Origin: Gadus chalcogrammus
Lineage: Eukaryota; Chordata; Actinopteri; Gadiformes; Gadidae
Direction of reading: 5' to 3'
NCBI RefSeq assembly: GCF_026213295.1
Contig: NC_079427.1
Coordinates: 32,842,670-32,906,669 of the forward strand
Length of the DNA: 64,000 nucleotides
Shown here: positions 1 to 14,500 of the stretch, in pieces
Layout: the number at the start of each line of letters is the position of its first letter
Position numbering within the stretch: position 1 is the first letter of the stretch
Program-made: the position numbers and the translations under genes
Notes under the pieces: generated by a model
The model's database searches: none
Seen by the model: only the letters and a program-made list of their open reading frames with translations
Told to the model about the DNA's origin: nothing

Positions 1-3177
<3,177 letters not shown>

Positions 3178-5584
3178 GGGTAACACTTTATATTATGGTC
3201 CTTGTAATAAGCCTTAGTTAATATGTAATAAGACCTTATTATATGCTTATTAACATTCATTTGTGTTAATAATGGTCTTATATATAATAATGAGATTTTT
3301 TATAGTTGTTCACAAACACATTACAAACCCATTTATTGAGTCTTACTAACTAACCTATTATGTCATTGTTAAACCTTTACTAAGCATTTTTTATTATTAT
3401 TAAGTTTAATAAATCCTTTTTTAAACTGCCAATTATACATTTTTGCAGGTACGGGATCTAAAGCGGGAACCATGCATATAAAGGTTGATAAGTCCTTTAT
3501 TAAACTGCTAATTATGCATTTTGCAGATACGGGATCTAAAGCGGGAACCATGCTTATTAGGTCAATGAGTCCTTTATTAAACTGCTTATTATGCATTTTG
3601 CAGGTATGGGATCAAAAGCGGGAACCATGCTTATTAAGGTTAATAAGTCCTTTATTAAACTGCTAATCATGCATTTTGCAGGTACGGGATCTAAAGCGGG
3701 AACCTTTAATGTAGACTTAATAACAGTTAACTATATATTATCGACATTGATAAGAGGTAAAATAAAAAATGCATATACCGTAAATACAATGCCGTTGAAA
3801 CACATCTTTTGAAAAATATTTATTTTAAAATTTTTAAAAACTTCATAATGTAGTCTTGAACATCATCATTTAAAAATACGGACGAGACGAGTCCGAGTCC
3901 GACATCTCCATGGCCTCAGGGGATGGTTGGCAATTCTTCTGGCTGGTCTTTATTGTTACTCTATAGAGGGATTATCAGTCAACGTCACTCTGTGTCACTC
4001 GCCGCTCTACGCGCATGTCATTGGCAGAAAGAGACGAGAGCGACAAGAGCCGCAATCATGTCTTGTTGTGCGGTTGGTTGGACAAACCCTTTTAATAAGA
4101 CTGATCATCCCATTTATTCTACTTCTTGCTTGCCAACAGAATAAAACAATTCAAATACTTAATAATTATGCTTTTACTTATTCATATTGCATTCTTATTA
4201 AATGTATACACTTGAGTTCATCTCCCTCAAAAAGTAGTCCCCTTTAATTACGATCGATCAAACATGTTTTGGCACCTCAAAGGGCGTTATTCCGCTTATA
4301 CCATGGTCACTTGCCAAGGAAAATAAATTAAGATCATTAATTTATATTTTCATGTGTTTTACAATCCAAATATAAAGTTTTTCACATAAATAGGATGGAC
4401 CGTAGCTACGACTTGGCAACGGGAGGGTTCTAGTCCGCTGAGCTATGAGCCAGAGAGCTAACCTTATTGATTGTACATATTTATAATTCGAAATTCGTCC
4501 CAGCCTTTATACCAATGATACTAGGGTATATAGCATATAACCGCGTTGTCTGATTACAGTTTAATTAAGATTGAAGATTAATTGAAGATTAATCACCGCA
4601 CCATTTGTTTCAATGGGAATCGCGATGGTCTATACTTTCAACATAAAGTGTACATATTTCTAATTCGAATTAACCACAAGGAGATAACCATGGCACCGGT
4701 AAAACATTTTTTCCAGTCAATGTTGATAAACAAATCCCCCTATAAAGAAACACAAAGAACATTGACTACAATAGACATTTAGCAGACATGTTACAATAAG
4801 CATTAAGCCGTTTAGACATGGATTCATGACACAACTGTTAAAATTAGATACGTTTGGTTACCTAGTTTCATACGATAGCATAAGCTAAACGTTAGCTCAA
4901 ATGTAGCACGCCAAGCCTCTGAAAGAAAGTAATGTAAGCCAATAAAGTTTGCTAGCAAACAGCTAGCTAGAATCAGCTACCGTAACTATAGCATCATATT
5001 CTTAAACTTACCAGAGAGTCATCCTCCAGTTCGGACCTCTTCCTCTAATCCATGATTTTTATTCTGGTTCCTGTCTTTTGTCTTTCAGTTGTTGGTGTTG
5101 GGTGCTCTATCCGACGATTCCGACACGTTCGTCAAACACTTCATCAAGCATATGCGTCGAGCCGTCATCCACTTGCATAAACATAACCTCCGGTTTAAAA
5201 CGACCTTCAAAATAAAAGCCTTTAAAGGATGTATTACATGAGGCACACAACAGATCACACTCGATGAACATGTGCAAGTTTATTAACCTTATACGCATAA
5301 AAAATGCTTAGTAAAGTTTTAACAATGACACAATAGGTAAGTTAGTAAGACTCAATAAATGGGTTTGTAATGTTTTTATTAACTATATGAAACTCATAAG
5401 ACTATAATTAATATTATTAACCAATCAATAAATAGTTAACTTGTTACTTATAAGTGCACAATAAACATGTTCATGCTTATAGATAGTCTTTTTAACACCA
5501 ATTAATGTTAATAAGCATATAATAAGTGTCTTATTACCTATTAACAAAGGCTTATTACAAGGACCTAAATATAAAGCGTTACGA
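3178..5584. mobile_element. 2.4-kb non-autonomous TIR DNA transposon
   Basis: The ends are long inverted repeats. The left arm (3178 to about 3394) starts GGGTAACACTTTATATTATG; the right arm (about 5306-5584), read on the minus strand, starts TCGTAACGCTTTATATTTAG. Both share the GGTCCTTGTAATAAGCCTT block and then ACAAACCCATTTATTGAGTC. TTTAC lies directly outside both ends, so a 5-6 bp target duplication is likely. No transposase is visible; a 63-codon minus frame at 5107-5298 is unrecognised. Superfamily not assigned. Confidence 0.8.
3400..3706 (+). repeat. 78-bp tandem repeat, about four copies
   Basis: The phrase GGGATCTAAAGCGGGAACC recurs at about 3453, 3531, 3608 and 3686, a period of 77-78 bp. 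Units also share TCCTTTATTAAACTGC and ATGCATTTTGCAG. It lies inside the TIR element, next to its left arm. Confidence 0.9.
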
Positions 5585-5874
5585 TTTACGTATATATTAA
5601 GGTGTTTCTATATAAAATGAACCTCATATATATATCATTCATGCAGACAGAATGAATGGCATGCACAATAGATTTTCTGGTGATTGTGTTGTGTGAAACA
5701 TTTGTGGGATATGGTTTTACACACGCTGGATGGCCTTGGAAGGTCAAGATGTATGTAAGAATGGATTGTCACAAAGAATTAAAAAGCGTTTAATACTTAA
5801 ACATGATGAAGACCATAGGTGGGGTTTTACACATCCTTGAATCCATGTTTAGCGATCCATTCAAGCTAAGGGCT

Positions 5875-6362
5875 GGGAGGTGTAGGTACAACGGGGGGCT
5901 GGGAAGTGGTGGTACTATGGGGGGCAGGGGGTGTGAGGCGGGGGGAGGCTGGGAGGTGGTGGTACTGTGGGGGGCCGGTGGGGTGTGAGGCGGGGGGAGG
6001 CTGGGAGGTGGTGGTACTGTGGGGGGCCGGTGGGGTGTGAGGCGGGGGGAGGCTGGGAGGTGGTGGTACTGTGGGGGGCCGGTGGGGTGTGAGGCGGGGG
6101 GAGGCTGGGAGGTGGTGGTACTGTGGGGGGCCGGTGGGGTGTGAGGCGGGGGGAGGCTGGGAGGTGGTGGTACTGTGGGGGGCCGGTGGGGTGTGAGGCG
6201 GGGGGAGGCTGGGAGGTGGTGGTACTGTGGGGCTGGGAGGTGGTGGTACTGTGGGGGGCCGGTGGGGTGTGAGGCGGGGGGAGGCTGGGAGGTGGTGGTA
6301 CTGTGGGGCTGGGAGGTGGTGGTACTGTGGGGGGCCGGTGGGGTGTGAGGCGGGGGATGGGG
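5875..6362 (+). repeat. 52-bp G-rich minisatellite
   Basis: CTGGGAGGTGGTGGTACTGT recurs every 52 bp (5949, 6001, 6053, 6105, 6157, 6209), followed by shortened units with a 24-bp internal duplication. The + strand has many G-runs. Minus-strand frames of 172-193 Pro/His/Thr-rich codons are read-through of the repeat, not genes. Confidence 0.95.
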
Positions 6363-6387
6363 GGAAGTCACACAGGAAAGACAATGC

Positions 6388-7356
6388 AGTGCAGTTCAGA
6401 CCAAAGATTCACCTTGCAACGGCTTGCAACTCGCAACGCCTTGCAACGCCTTGCAACGCCTTGCAACGCCTTGCAACGAGACGGGCTGCGACGTTCTAAA
6501 ACTGGGCAGTTCACACCGGCTGCAACGCGCTGCAACGGGCTGCGACGCTAGGTGGTTTCCATAGCAACTGTGAACGCTCTGGCACAGCTGAGAGCCGCAA
6601 CATCATAATTTGCGTAGGTTAGGTTAGATTAGTTAGGTTTGCAATTAGTTTTATTTTTATTTTGCTTGAGAGTAGGCTAGAGTTACTGTGTTTTGTCATT
6701 CTCCACTACATCTGCATTGGAGTAAATAGCTGGAGCTTACAGTTAGTTTATATTACCCGTTGTACTTGGATCCATTGCATTTTCCGTTAGTTTAATTTCA
6801 GTTTGATCTGTCTTTGTTCACCATCGGCTCAACTATTACTTGGAGATGGATAACTTAATCATGAAAAGGAGAAGACGGCGAGTTATAAAGCCAAGAATAT
6901 GGAGCCGCAGTTGGGTACTTCAGCGGCAGAAACAGGGTGCCTACGCCAATCTGTGTAGAGAGCTGGAAGTCGGGGATATCGACCAACGTCGTATAGGACA
7001 GGTTGATCCTCCAGCAACTGAATTAAGTTCTCCTCCCTCTCCTCGGACCAGAAGTCTGCCATCTTCGGATCTTTTTATGCTGGAGTGGACAGTACGGTAC
7101 CGGGACGGAGTAAGGCCGTGACGTACAAGTTGTTCTGTGCTGTGATTGGCTGAAGAGGAATAGTTAAATCGCCGCGTTCTAAAACTGGACCTTGCGATTT
7201 GACATGTTCAATCTCTGGCGACTCCTTGCAACGCCTTGCGACGCCTTGCAACGCCTTGCAACGGCTTGCAACGACCCGTTCACACCGCCCCTGCGACGTT
7301 CTAAAACCGTCTCGTTGCAAGCCGTTGCAAGGTGAATCTTTGGTCTGAACTGGGCT
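6388..7356. mobile_element. Small PIF/Harbinger-like TIR element
   Basis: Left end AGTGCAGTTCAGACCAAAG and right end (minus strand) AGCCCAGTTCAGACCAAAG match for about 40 bp, and each is followed by TTGCAACG tandem units (6412-6480, 7225-7275). A target duplication is not clear. The interior carries a fragment resembling the N-terminus of Harbinger transposases, which supports the class. Confidence 0.7.
6840..7121 (+). pseudogene. Harbinger-type transposase N-terminal fragment
   Basis: A 93-codon frame starts with an Arg-rich block (KRRRRRVIKPRIW) followed by SWVLQRQKQGAYANLCREL, which resembles the N-terminal region of fish Harbinger transposases (basic run, Trp, then G-x-Y/F-x-x-L-x-x-E-L). 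No DDE domain follows; the right TIR begins about 100 bp later. It cannot encode a working transposase. Class assignment is from pattern memory, moderately sure. Confidence 0.5.
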
Positions 7357-8352
7357 TAAAATGGTCTGAATGCACACATAGTGCTCGGAGAGAAAACACA
7401 CACACGGGCTCACACACACACAAAATGGTGAATGCATCGATCAAGCTTTTATAAGGCATTTGAGAACTTTTCCCTCTGAAACACGTGCACATATGCACTC
7501 CAAAGTTATTTCGGTATTGGTCGACGTCAGAGAAGTCAGAAATAGCGTCGCACAGAAACACCCTTTATGTTGTGCTATTATGGGCAATCCCCTTGGTCCT
7601 TCTCTTTCTTAAGGTGAAATGGATGGATCTATACAGAGGAGACAAGTTCAATATGGTTTAGTGACACACAAGCAAAGGCCAAGAGTTATATAACAGTACA
7701 AAGTGCTTTGCTTGTCTGCTCTTTGTCTCTCCATCACTGTCTTGCTTTCCATTCATCTATATGGGAAGATTCCCTGGCAGAAAACCCTGTATCGGTGAAC
7801 CATTTCAAACACACGTTAGTGGTTCTGTAGATGGTAGGAACTCAGAGTTTCATCATCTGCTACTTCCCTTCCTGTAATTTCCCAGCACTTCTCTCAGAAA
7901 TGAGTCCTTTTCAATGAAATTTACATTTTCCTAATGGGAATTTCTTGGTCGAAACTTGTCCCTCTGGCTATTCATTGAAATGGAAAAATACAAAGGCCTA
8001 GATAATAAAAGTAAAAGGAAAATTGTAACCGATGTTTGTAACATTTTACAAAAATGGTCATAGCATTAGAAGGATATTGTGCCAGGAATGTAAGTAGGTC
8101 TGAATGTAATAAGGTCTGGAAACCACTCTCATTGTTAGGTCATTCCAAAGAGTTGTTCACACTTGTCGAAAACGTGAAATGTGTGACCACATGTTTGAAG
8201 TGTAATAGAGGGCTTTCCTTTTCCTTTCTTCTTTTCCCTTCCTCATTCAGGAAGATCTACCAATCTTATCCCAAGTCTTTTATCTCCTCTATCTCTTTAG
8301 AACCGCGTTTCACCAGTGCTCTTGTTATTTTGTGTTGTCTCTCTCGTTCCAG
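7357..8352 (+). other. Sequence just upstream of the lrfn start-codon exon
   Basis: About 1 kb with no gene. Holds a short CA tract near 7396-7424 and a pyrimidine-rich run that ends in the acceptor at 8352. This is most simply the last intron of the 5'UTR; no promoter can be assigned. Confidence 0.5.
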
Positions 8353-8569
8353 CTGCCTTGGTCCCGTTGGTCTACGATGGAGCGGCTGTGGTTGTCCTTA
8401 CTGTTCCTGGCCGTGGCCTGCAAGGGCCAGCCCTGTCCCAAGCGCTGTATGTGCCAGAGCCTCTCTCCGTCACTGGCCATCCTCTGCTCCAAGACAGGGC
8501 TGCTTTTCGTGCCCTCGGCCATCGACCGGCGCACCGTGGAGCTGCGACTGCAGGAAAACTTCATAACAG
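8353..8569 (+). CDS. lrfn1: lrfn exon with start codon (5'UTR 8353-8376, coding 8377-8569)
   Basis: A pyrimidine-rich tract ends in an acceptor AG at 8351-8352, so a non-coding exon must lie upstream. The ATG at 8377 opens directly into a hydrophobic signal peptide ([17 protein letters not shown]) and the LRRNT cap. An upstream in-frame ATG at 8332 lies before the acceptor and would add residues in front of the signal peptide, so I reject it. Donor GTAACT begins at 8570; the exon ends in phase 1. Confidence 0.85.
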
Positions 8570-11500
8570 GTAACTTCCAATCCCCGCTGCCAGTTTGGAG
8601 TTGATGGGTTGAACATCTTAATCGTCGTCCTCCTCCCGGAATATAACATGAGTCAAAGCATACATTTTTTTAATTATTTTAGGAAGTTTTACTGGAAAGT
8701 TTCTTTGTCAAAACTATCGCTTTGCAGATTGTGTATTTTGTATTTACGCGCCATTGCACAGATTCACTGTAAGTTTTTTTTGTAGTGCATTTTGTTGTTT
8801 CTTACAAAGGGGCCTGACACCATACGTTCCTGGTAAAATACTATTGAGGACCTATTCAAGAGTTGGCCAAATATTACAGGTTGCATCTTTAAATGTCAAA
8901 AGTAACGCATCCATGCAGCGGAAGCATTAAGTTGAACGTCTTATGTACACTGTGAATGTGTATGACTTAGGTCTCTATGTGTTTAAAATTAGGTTTGGTT
9001 AGGTTTCTTTGGTCATTTTGGCATCCCTGATACTGTGTGTGAACTGATTATATTAATGAATTTGGCTAAACACTATAGATCCCGGGTGGCCTCCTGCTCT
9101 CGGACTAATTAAATAAATAAAAATACCTGGACGGCAAGCCAAAGTAAGGTATCATTGTTGGGAACTCTGCTATGTCTTAGTAGCTGGCATGAGCCACGTG
9201 TAAGTTAGCTGCATCAATATGTTAGAGTTAAGGGTTAGGAGGTCACGGGGTGCAGAGAATGTGAAATCGTTGACATGCAAACTCACCAAATCTAAATTTA
9301 CTTTACCTTGAATAAAACTTAGGATTACTCTTTGTGGAACATTGTTGGAAACATTTGGGATAATGTAAGTACATAACTTAGCCAAATTTTTAACATAGGT
9401 CTAACCATTGCATTCATTTGAATACACCTGAATAAATGTTGCTTGTGATGACCCTATCAATATCCTTTTAATCTTTGGGCCTTATCCACTAGCACATTGT
9501 GTATAACAACAGCAAGGTTTAAGCAAAGGTCTCTGTGTCTCCCCTTAACTCACAGCGGTCCGAAGGAGAGACTTTGCCAACATGACAAGCTTACTCCACC
9601 TGACTCTGTCCAGAAACACCATCAGTCAGATCCTCCCCTCAGCCTTCAGCGACCTGCGCCGCCTCAGGGCTCTCCACCTGGACTCAAACAGGCTCACTGT
9701 GATAAAGGTGAACAAACCGCCAGCGGAATCAACCCCTGCAACGCCAGCAGTCAAAAACAGCACCAGGATTTTGACTTATTCTTATTACGGATTATCTTGA
9801 TTTTTCTAATCGTTTGCCTATGTCATATTAAAAGGTTCATCTTGAATTTAGCTTAAAAAATGCCAATTCCAATAGATGACTTAGGCAGATAGTAATTATG
9901 GAATGTAAAAAGCACTCTGATTGGCTTAGGATATAGCCAATGAGACACAGGGAATCAGCAGCATTAGGAGAGCCGAGCTAGGTAAGATCCCACCAAGATA
10001 TGGCAGGGGTTGACACTAAGGTTTCAAAAGCACTTGCCCATCGGGCAAGTACAGGTCAGGTTCAACTTGCCCGAATGTAATGTTCACTTGCCCAAATTAT
10101 AATCAGAATCGTGAACGGGCCTCTTTTTGCCAGGCACCCGGCCTGGTTTTGGGGGGGCTCAGAAAAATCATCCTAGCTCAGACTGAAGCTGAATGTTAGC
10201 TTCCACACATCTTGTGTTTAAAAAATAACAAACTTCTCTTTCTTTACTTATTTATCGAGCGGTCACATCGTGCCATGAAGTGATTTCAGTCCACCGTTCC
10301 AACCTATTAAAGGTATCGCCAAGTTATATGTAGACCTGCATGATTTTATGCAAATGTACATAACTAAATGTCAGAGGTAGTAGCAAAGATATGTCTTTTT
10401 AACTTTCAAGTTTCTTGTAGCTCTAACTGAATAATCACAATTGCGTTTCTAGTAGGGTTGTCAGTCACGATACTGGATTTCTAACTTCAACACTATTCCT
10501 GGAAAAAGATCGATATTCTATACCATTTTTGATATCAGGGGAAAAGTTTTTTTCAGGAAAGAACATACCCAAAGTAAATAGATTATATCTCCACAACTGC
10601 AAGGGCGATAATGTAATCTTTGGGCCAAAAGAAAGATTGTTGTGCAAGTGAAATATTCAATGGGGATAATACTTGGTTAAAGTGAATAAAGCCATGGAAC
10701 ACAGCATAAGTGGAAGATAACATTTCCATCAGTTGGTCATTATCAGTTGGGAGCGCTGTCTTACTATGAGACACAAATAAAGGTAGATATCTTACAATTT
10801 TGACACTTGACACCTCTATTTAAAGTTCAGGACAATCGAATGCACCAAGCCAAACACTCGCAAATAAATATATGGCCACTAGATTGCGCTGAAGAATATG
10901 TTTTCTGATTGAAGGCAATTTACCTATTTCCTAAGAAACCTTCTCTTACTCATTGATTGAAAACAGCATGTTAAGTTGCAAAATTTGGCCCAGATACTGG
11001 ATAATCTGTTTATGGTGGTTTTATTCGATCAGAATCAACTTTGTGGACAAAAATCACAAAGGTAATACTTCATTTTTGGTTGTTAAAAGAAAAGGGGACG
11101 TTTCTTCTTAATTTGTTATTTGCAAGTTTTAGTCACAGAATGATATGGTTTGGACTGTTGGAATAAGTGGAGGGTCAGCTTTCATGTAATATACAGTAGT
11201 TTGTGAGGGTCCAATTTCGTGAAAAAGATCGCTATTGCTGTGTGCATGTGCACAGTTATGAAACCCAAAACCGTGTTCTTGACTTTCCTTGATAATTTGC
11301 CTCAATCCAAAGTACTTCCAAACTGCACTCCTCCATCACTACTCCATTAGCTTCTACCTAAACCGTTTGCGGAGGTGCTGCACTTGAGATGCTAGCTGTG
11401 TTGGCTAACCTTTAGCGAATCAATGCCAGGGACCGCACAGCGAGTGAGTGACAGAAGGCGGGGCTATATTCGCACTGAAGCGATGCGTGACTGTTAACTC

Positions 11501-14500
11501 GCTTTCCGAGAGAAGAGAAGATCAATTGCAAATACTTCTATTTTGTGTGGTTTTGAGGAACAAAAGGTTGTTCTGCAGTTTCTAAAAACATTTGAATAAA
11601 TAGCTTTTATATTAACATCCACCCAAAATCCACTTGCCCGTTCGGGCAACCAGAAAAAATCTCAACTTTCCCAAACATTTTTTTTACTTGCCCCGGGCAA
11701 GCGGGCAACCGTTAGTGTCAACCCCTGTATGGCCTCTCTTTGAGCAAGATATTACTTAGGCAATTATGCTATGAGGCTAACGAAATGTTCCTGATGTATA
11801 CCTCAATTTCTCTCCTTGGTTCTCCTCCACCTTCCAGGATGACCATTTCAAGGGGCTGACCAACCTGCGCCACCTGATCCTGGCCAACAACCAGCTGCAC
11901 TCCATCTCCCCGCACGCCTTCGACGACTTTGTGACCACGCTGGAGGACCTGGACCTGAGCTACAACAACTTGGCACAGGCGCCCTGGGAGACGGTGGGGC
12001 GTCTGACCAACGTCAACACCCTCAACATGGACCACAACCTCATTGAGAACGTCCCCCAGGGGGTTTTCACCAACCTCCACAAGCTGGCAAGGTAAAGGGA
12101 CGAGACGGCCCAGAGTCAGGCCATGTGGTGATCGATGGCAGCTATGTTCTCCCCCAATTAGGAAATAGCCCCAATCTGGGAAGGCAGTACATTTATTATG
12201 AATGTTGTATATATATCAGTGGCGGCTGGTGTTTTTAAAGTGAGGAGGGACTGCGCAATTGGTTGCTATTGGCCTGCTTGCACTGTTAGTGTAGTATGGT
12301 GGCATAAGTATGTGAGACTCAAGTTGTTTCAGGGTGTTTTGGTGAATACAAAATAGCAGGGAGGGATAATTATGTGAATAAAATGGACACAAATCCACCA
12401 GTGGCAGCATTGTACTTTGAAAGCTGGTGGGCAGCATGTATTGGACTACAAGGGCAGAAGGAAAGGATGCAAAGCCAATTAGTCGAACCAGGCCTACTAA
12501 ATTAAAAAATCTGGGCCTATCATTGTGCCTATTTTTGCCTTCAATGACTGATGCTATTGGTTGTTATTTGGCTATGTTTATTTTCGGCTACAATTGTTCT
12601 AAGAAAAATAAAGACACAAGACCAAAACGGCGTGTGTAGTTCCACATTTTCGCCACCCTTTCAGAAGGCTTGGTAACCCAACGGAGGAGTGGCGAATAAT
12701 AGGTAGGCTCAGTGCGTTTATTTCGGGACCTTGCCCAACTTTTTGAGGAGGAAACGCTAATGTAAGTGAACCGAGCCGCACCGAACCGCACCGCTCTGTG
12801 GAAACGCCAATATAAGCGAACAGAGCTGCACTGTACCGCAACAAACTGTAGCGCACCACTCGGTGGAAACGACTGAGCGGGTTTGTTGGTTCATAGCCTA
12901 GACTTAAGGGGATAACCCCTCCCTCCGGGCTGCTCCACAGTCAGGTCTGCTTATTGGTTCATAGCGCAGCAAGGGCTCCTGCTTATTGGTTCATAGTGCA
13001 GCCAGGACTCCTTCTTATTGGTTCATAGCGCAGCCAGGGCTCCAGCCTATTTGTGAATAGACGTTGGCGCGATTCAGATCCCTTATGCCACGTTTCCACT
13101 GCAGGGTGCGGTACCGTTCGGTTCGCCTCAGTCCAGTAGGGAGGGGGCGCTATAGCCCAGCTCAGTTCCGAGGTCGCGTTTCCACCGCCGACAGTACCCT
13201 TTATGGTAGGCCGGATGTCGATCGCCGCGGCAGCTACGTAAACATTGTGACATCATAGCATCGCGACACAGTGTAGCCTGCTCAATAAAAACAATGGAAG
13301 AGTTGAACACGACACATTAAACCAAGAGCTACCATGGAAGTCGTCCAGCAACAGTTCCTGGCCTTTATGCTTTTCATATGGCGGTTAATCAACTTCCGAA
13401 TGCAAGCTTTGTTTGACGAAAGTTTGGAGGCTGAAATACCTTGAGGCTACTGTTTGTTTGTTTTTATCCCCACGTTGCCCGGAAGTGACGATTCTGTCGA
13501 CCAATCAACGGAGGGGGTGTGTAGCTCGAATTTTCCGGCACCCTTTCAGGAGTCTCAGTACCCCAATAGAGGAGTACTGAAGACGAGGGCAAAACGAGTA
13601 TGGTTCAGTCCGGGTCACGCCCACTTTTGGCGGTGGAAACGCAATCCGTACTGCACCTTTGCGAACCGAACCGTACCGCACCCTGCAGTGGAAACACGCT
13701 ATTAGCTAGTCATGCCGACTCAGAGGAGGAAATTTCTCCTCTCGTATTATTTACCGAACGCCAACACTGCCAGGGAAATGAATGGGAGTCAATGGAGGCT
13801 GAGGGCGGAACGTCCTCCAGCAGTAATTGTCAATAGGCGATGGGGGTGCTAATGTCCCTTTACCAAGAGAAACAAACATTACATATACAAAGGCATTAGA
13901 GTAGTCATATTTAAGGGCATTAATACATTACAGTCTGGGCAATCTACATTTTTTATTCTCAAAAATGTTAAGGAGGATCTTCCTCCCTCTCCTCACTGGA
14001 GAAGCCTCCGCTGATATGGGAAATGGGTAAACCTAGTGATTGTTAGTGCTTGGTACTTGGTTCTATGAACATTCTTAGTGTACCGACAGTGGTGTATTGT
14101 TTCACCTTCTTCTGACAAATGTACTTATTGTACGTTGCTTTGGATAAAAGTGTCTGCTAAATGCTCTTAATGTAAATGTAATGTGAATGCTTTTATGCTT
14201 TTAACACGTCCTTCATGTATTATGATTAGTGTAATATTTTGTTGGTGTAGTTCATTCTGCTCAGAATAGAATTTTCATGTGGGAGGTTTGTTTTGCTACC
14301 TCTAAAGACCCCTCCCTCTCTGACCATCCATCTGTCGGTTTCTCTTGTGCGCACGCCCACCCACTCTGTTCCCAGGCTGGATATGACGTCCAACAAGCTG
14401 AAGAAGATTCCCCCAGATCCACTGTTCCTGAGGATCCCGGTTTACGCCAAGTCTCGGGGCTCCCCGCTGTCGTCGCTGGTGCTGAGCTTCGGCGGGAACC

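Larger units (their letters stand above)
12217..14013. mobile_element. 1.8-kb hAT-like element in lrfn intron 3, composite
   Basis: Left end CAGTGGCGGCTGGTG pairs with right end, read in reverse, CAGCGGAGGCTTCTC, and both continue into GTGAGGAG.GGGA motifs. The sequence inside is not uniform: it contains another TIR element (13091-13697), a decayed relative of that element (about 12627-12880) and a 32-bp tandem repeat (12949-13046). It takes up most of intron 3 (12092-14375). Confidence 0.7.

Noticed and set aside
3400..3706. Regular repeats that could suggest a CRISPR array
   Set aside because: The repeats are continuous 78-bp tandem units with no unique spacers, inside a eukaryotic transposon.
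4380..4460. tRNA-like sequence (GGTTCTAGTCC and a reverse GCTCAGCGG)
   Set aside because: The A-box-like and B-box-like parts lie on opposite strands and no cloverleaf can be drawn.
5790..6384. Minus-strand frames of 172-193 codons rich in Pro, His and Thr
   Set aside because: They are the 52-bp minisatellite read in phase; period and composition follow the repeat.
11769..12080. 103-codon minus-strand frame
   Set aside because: Antisense shadow of lrfn exon 3.
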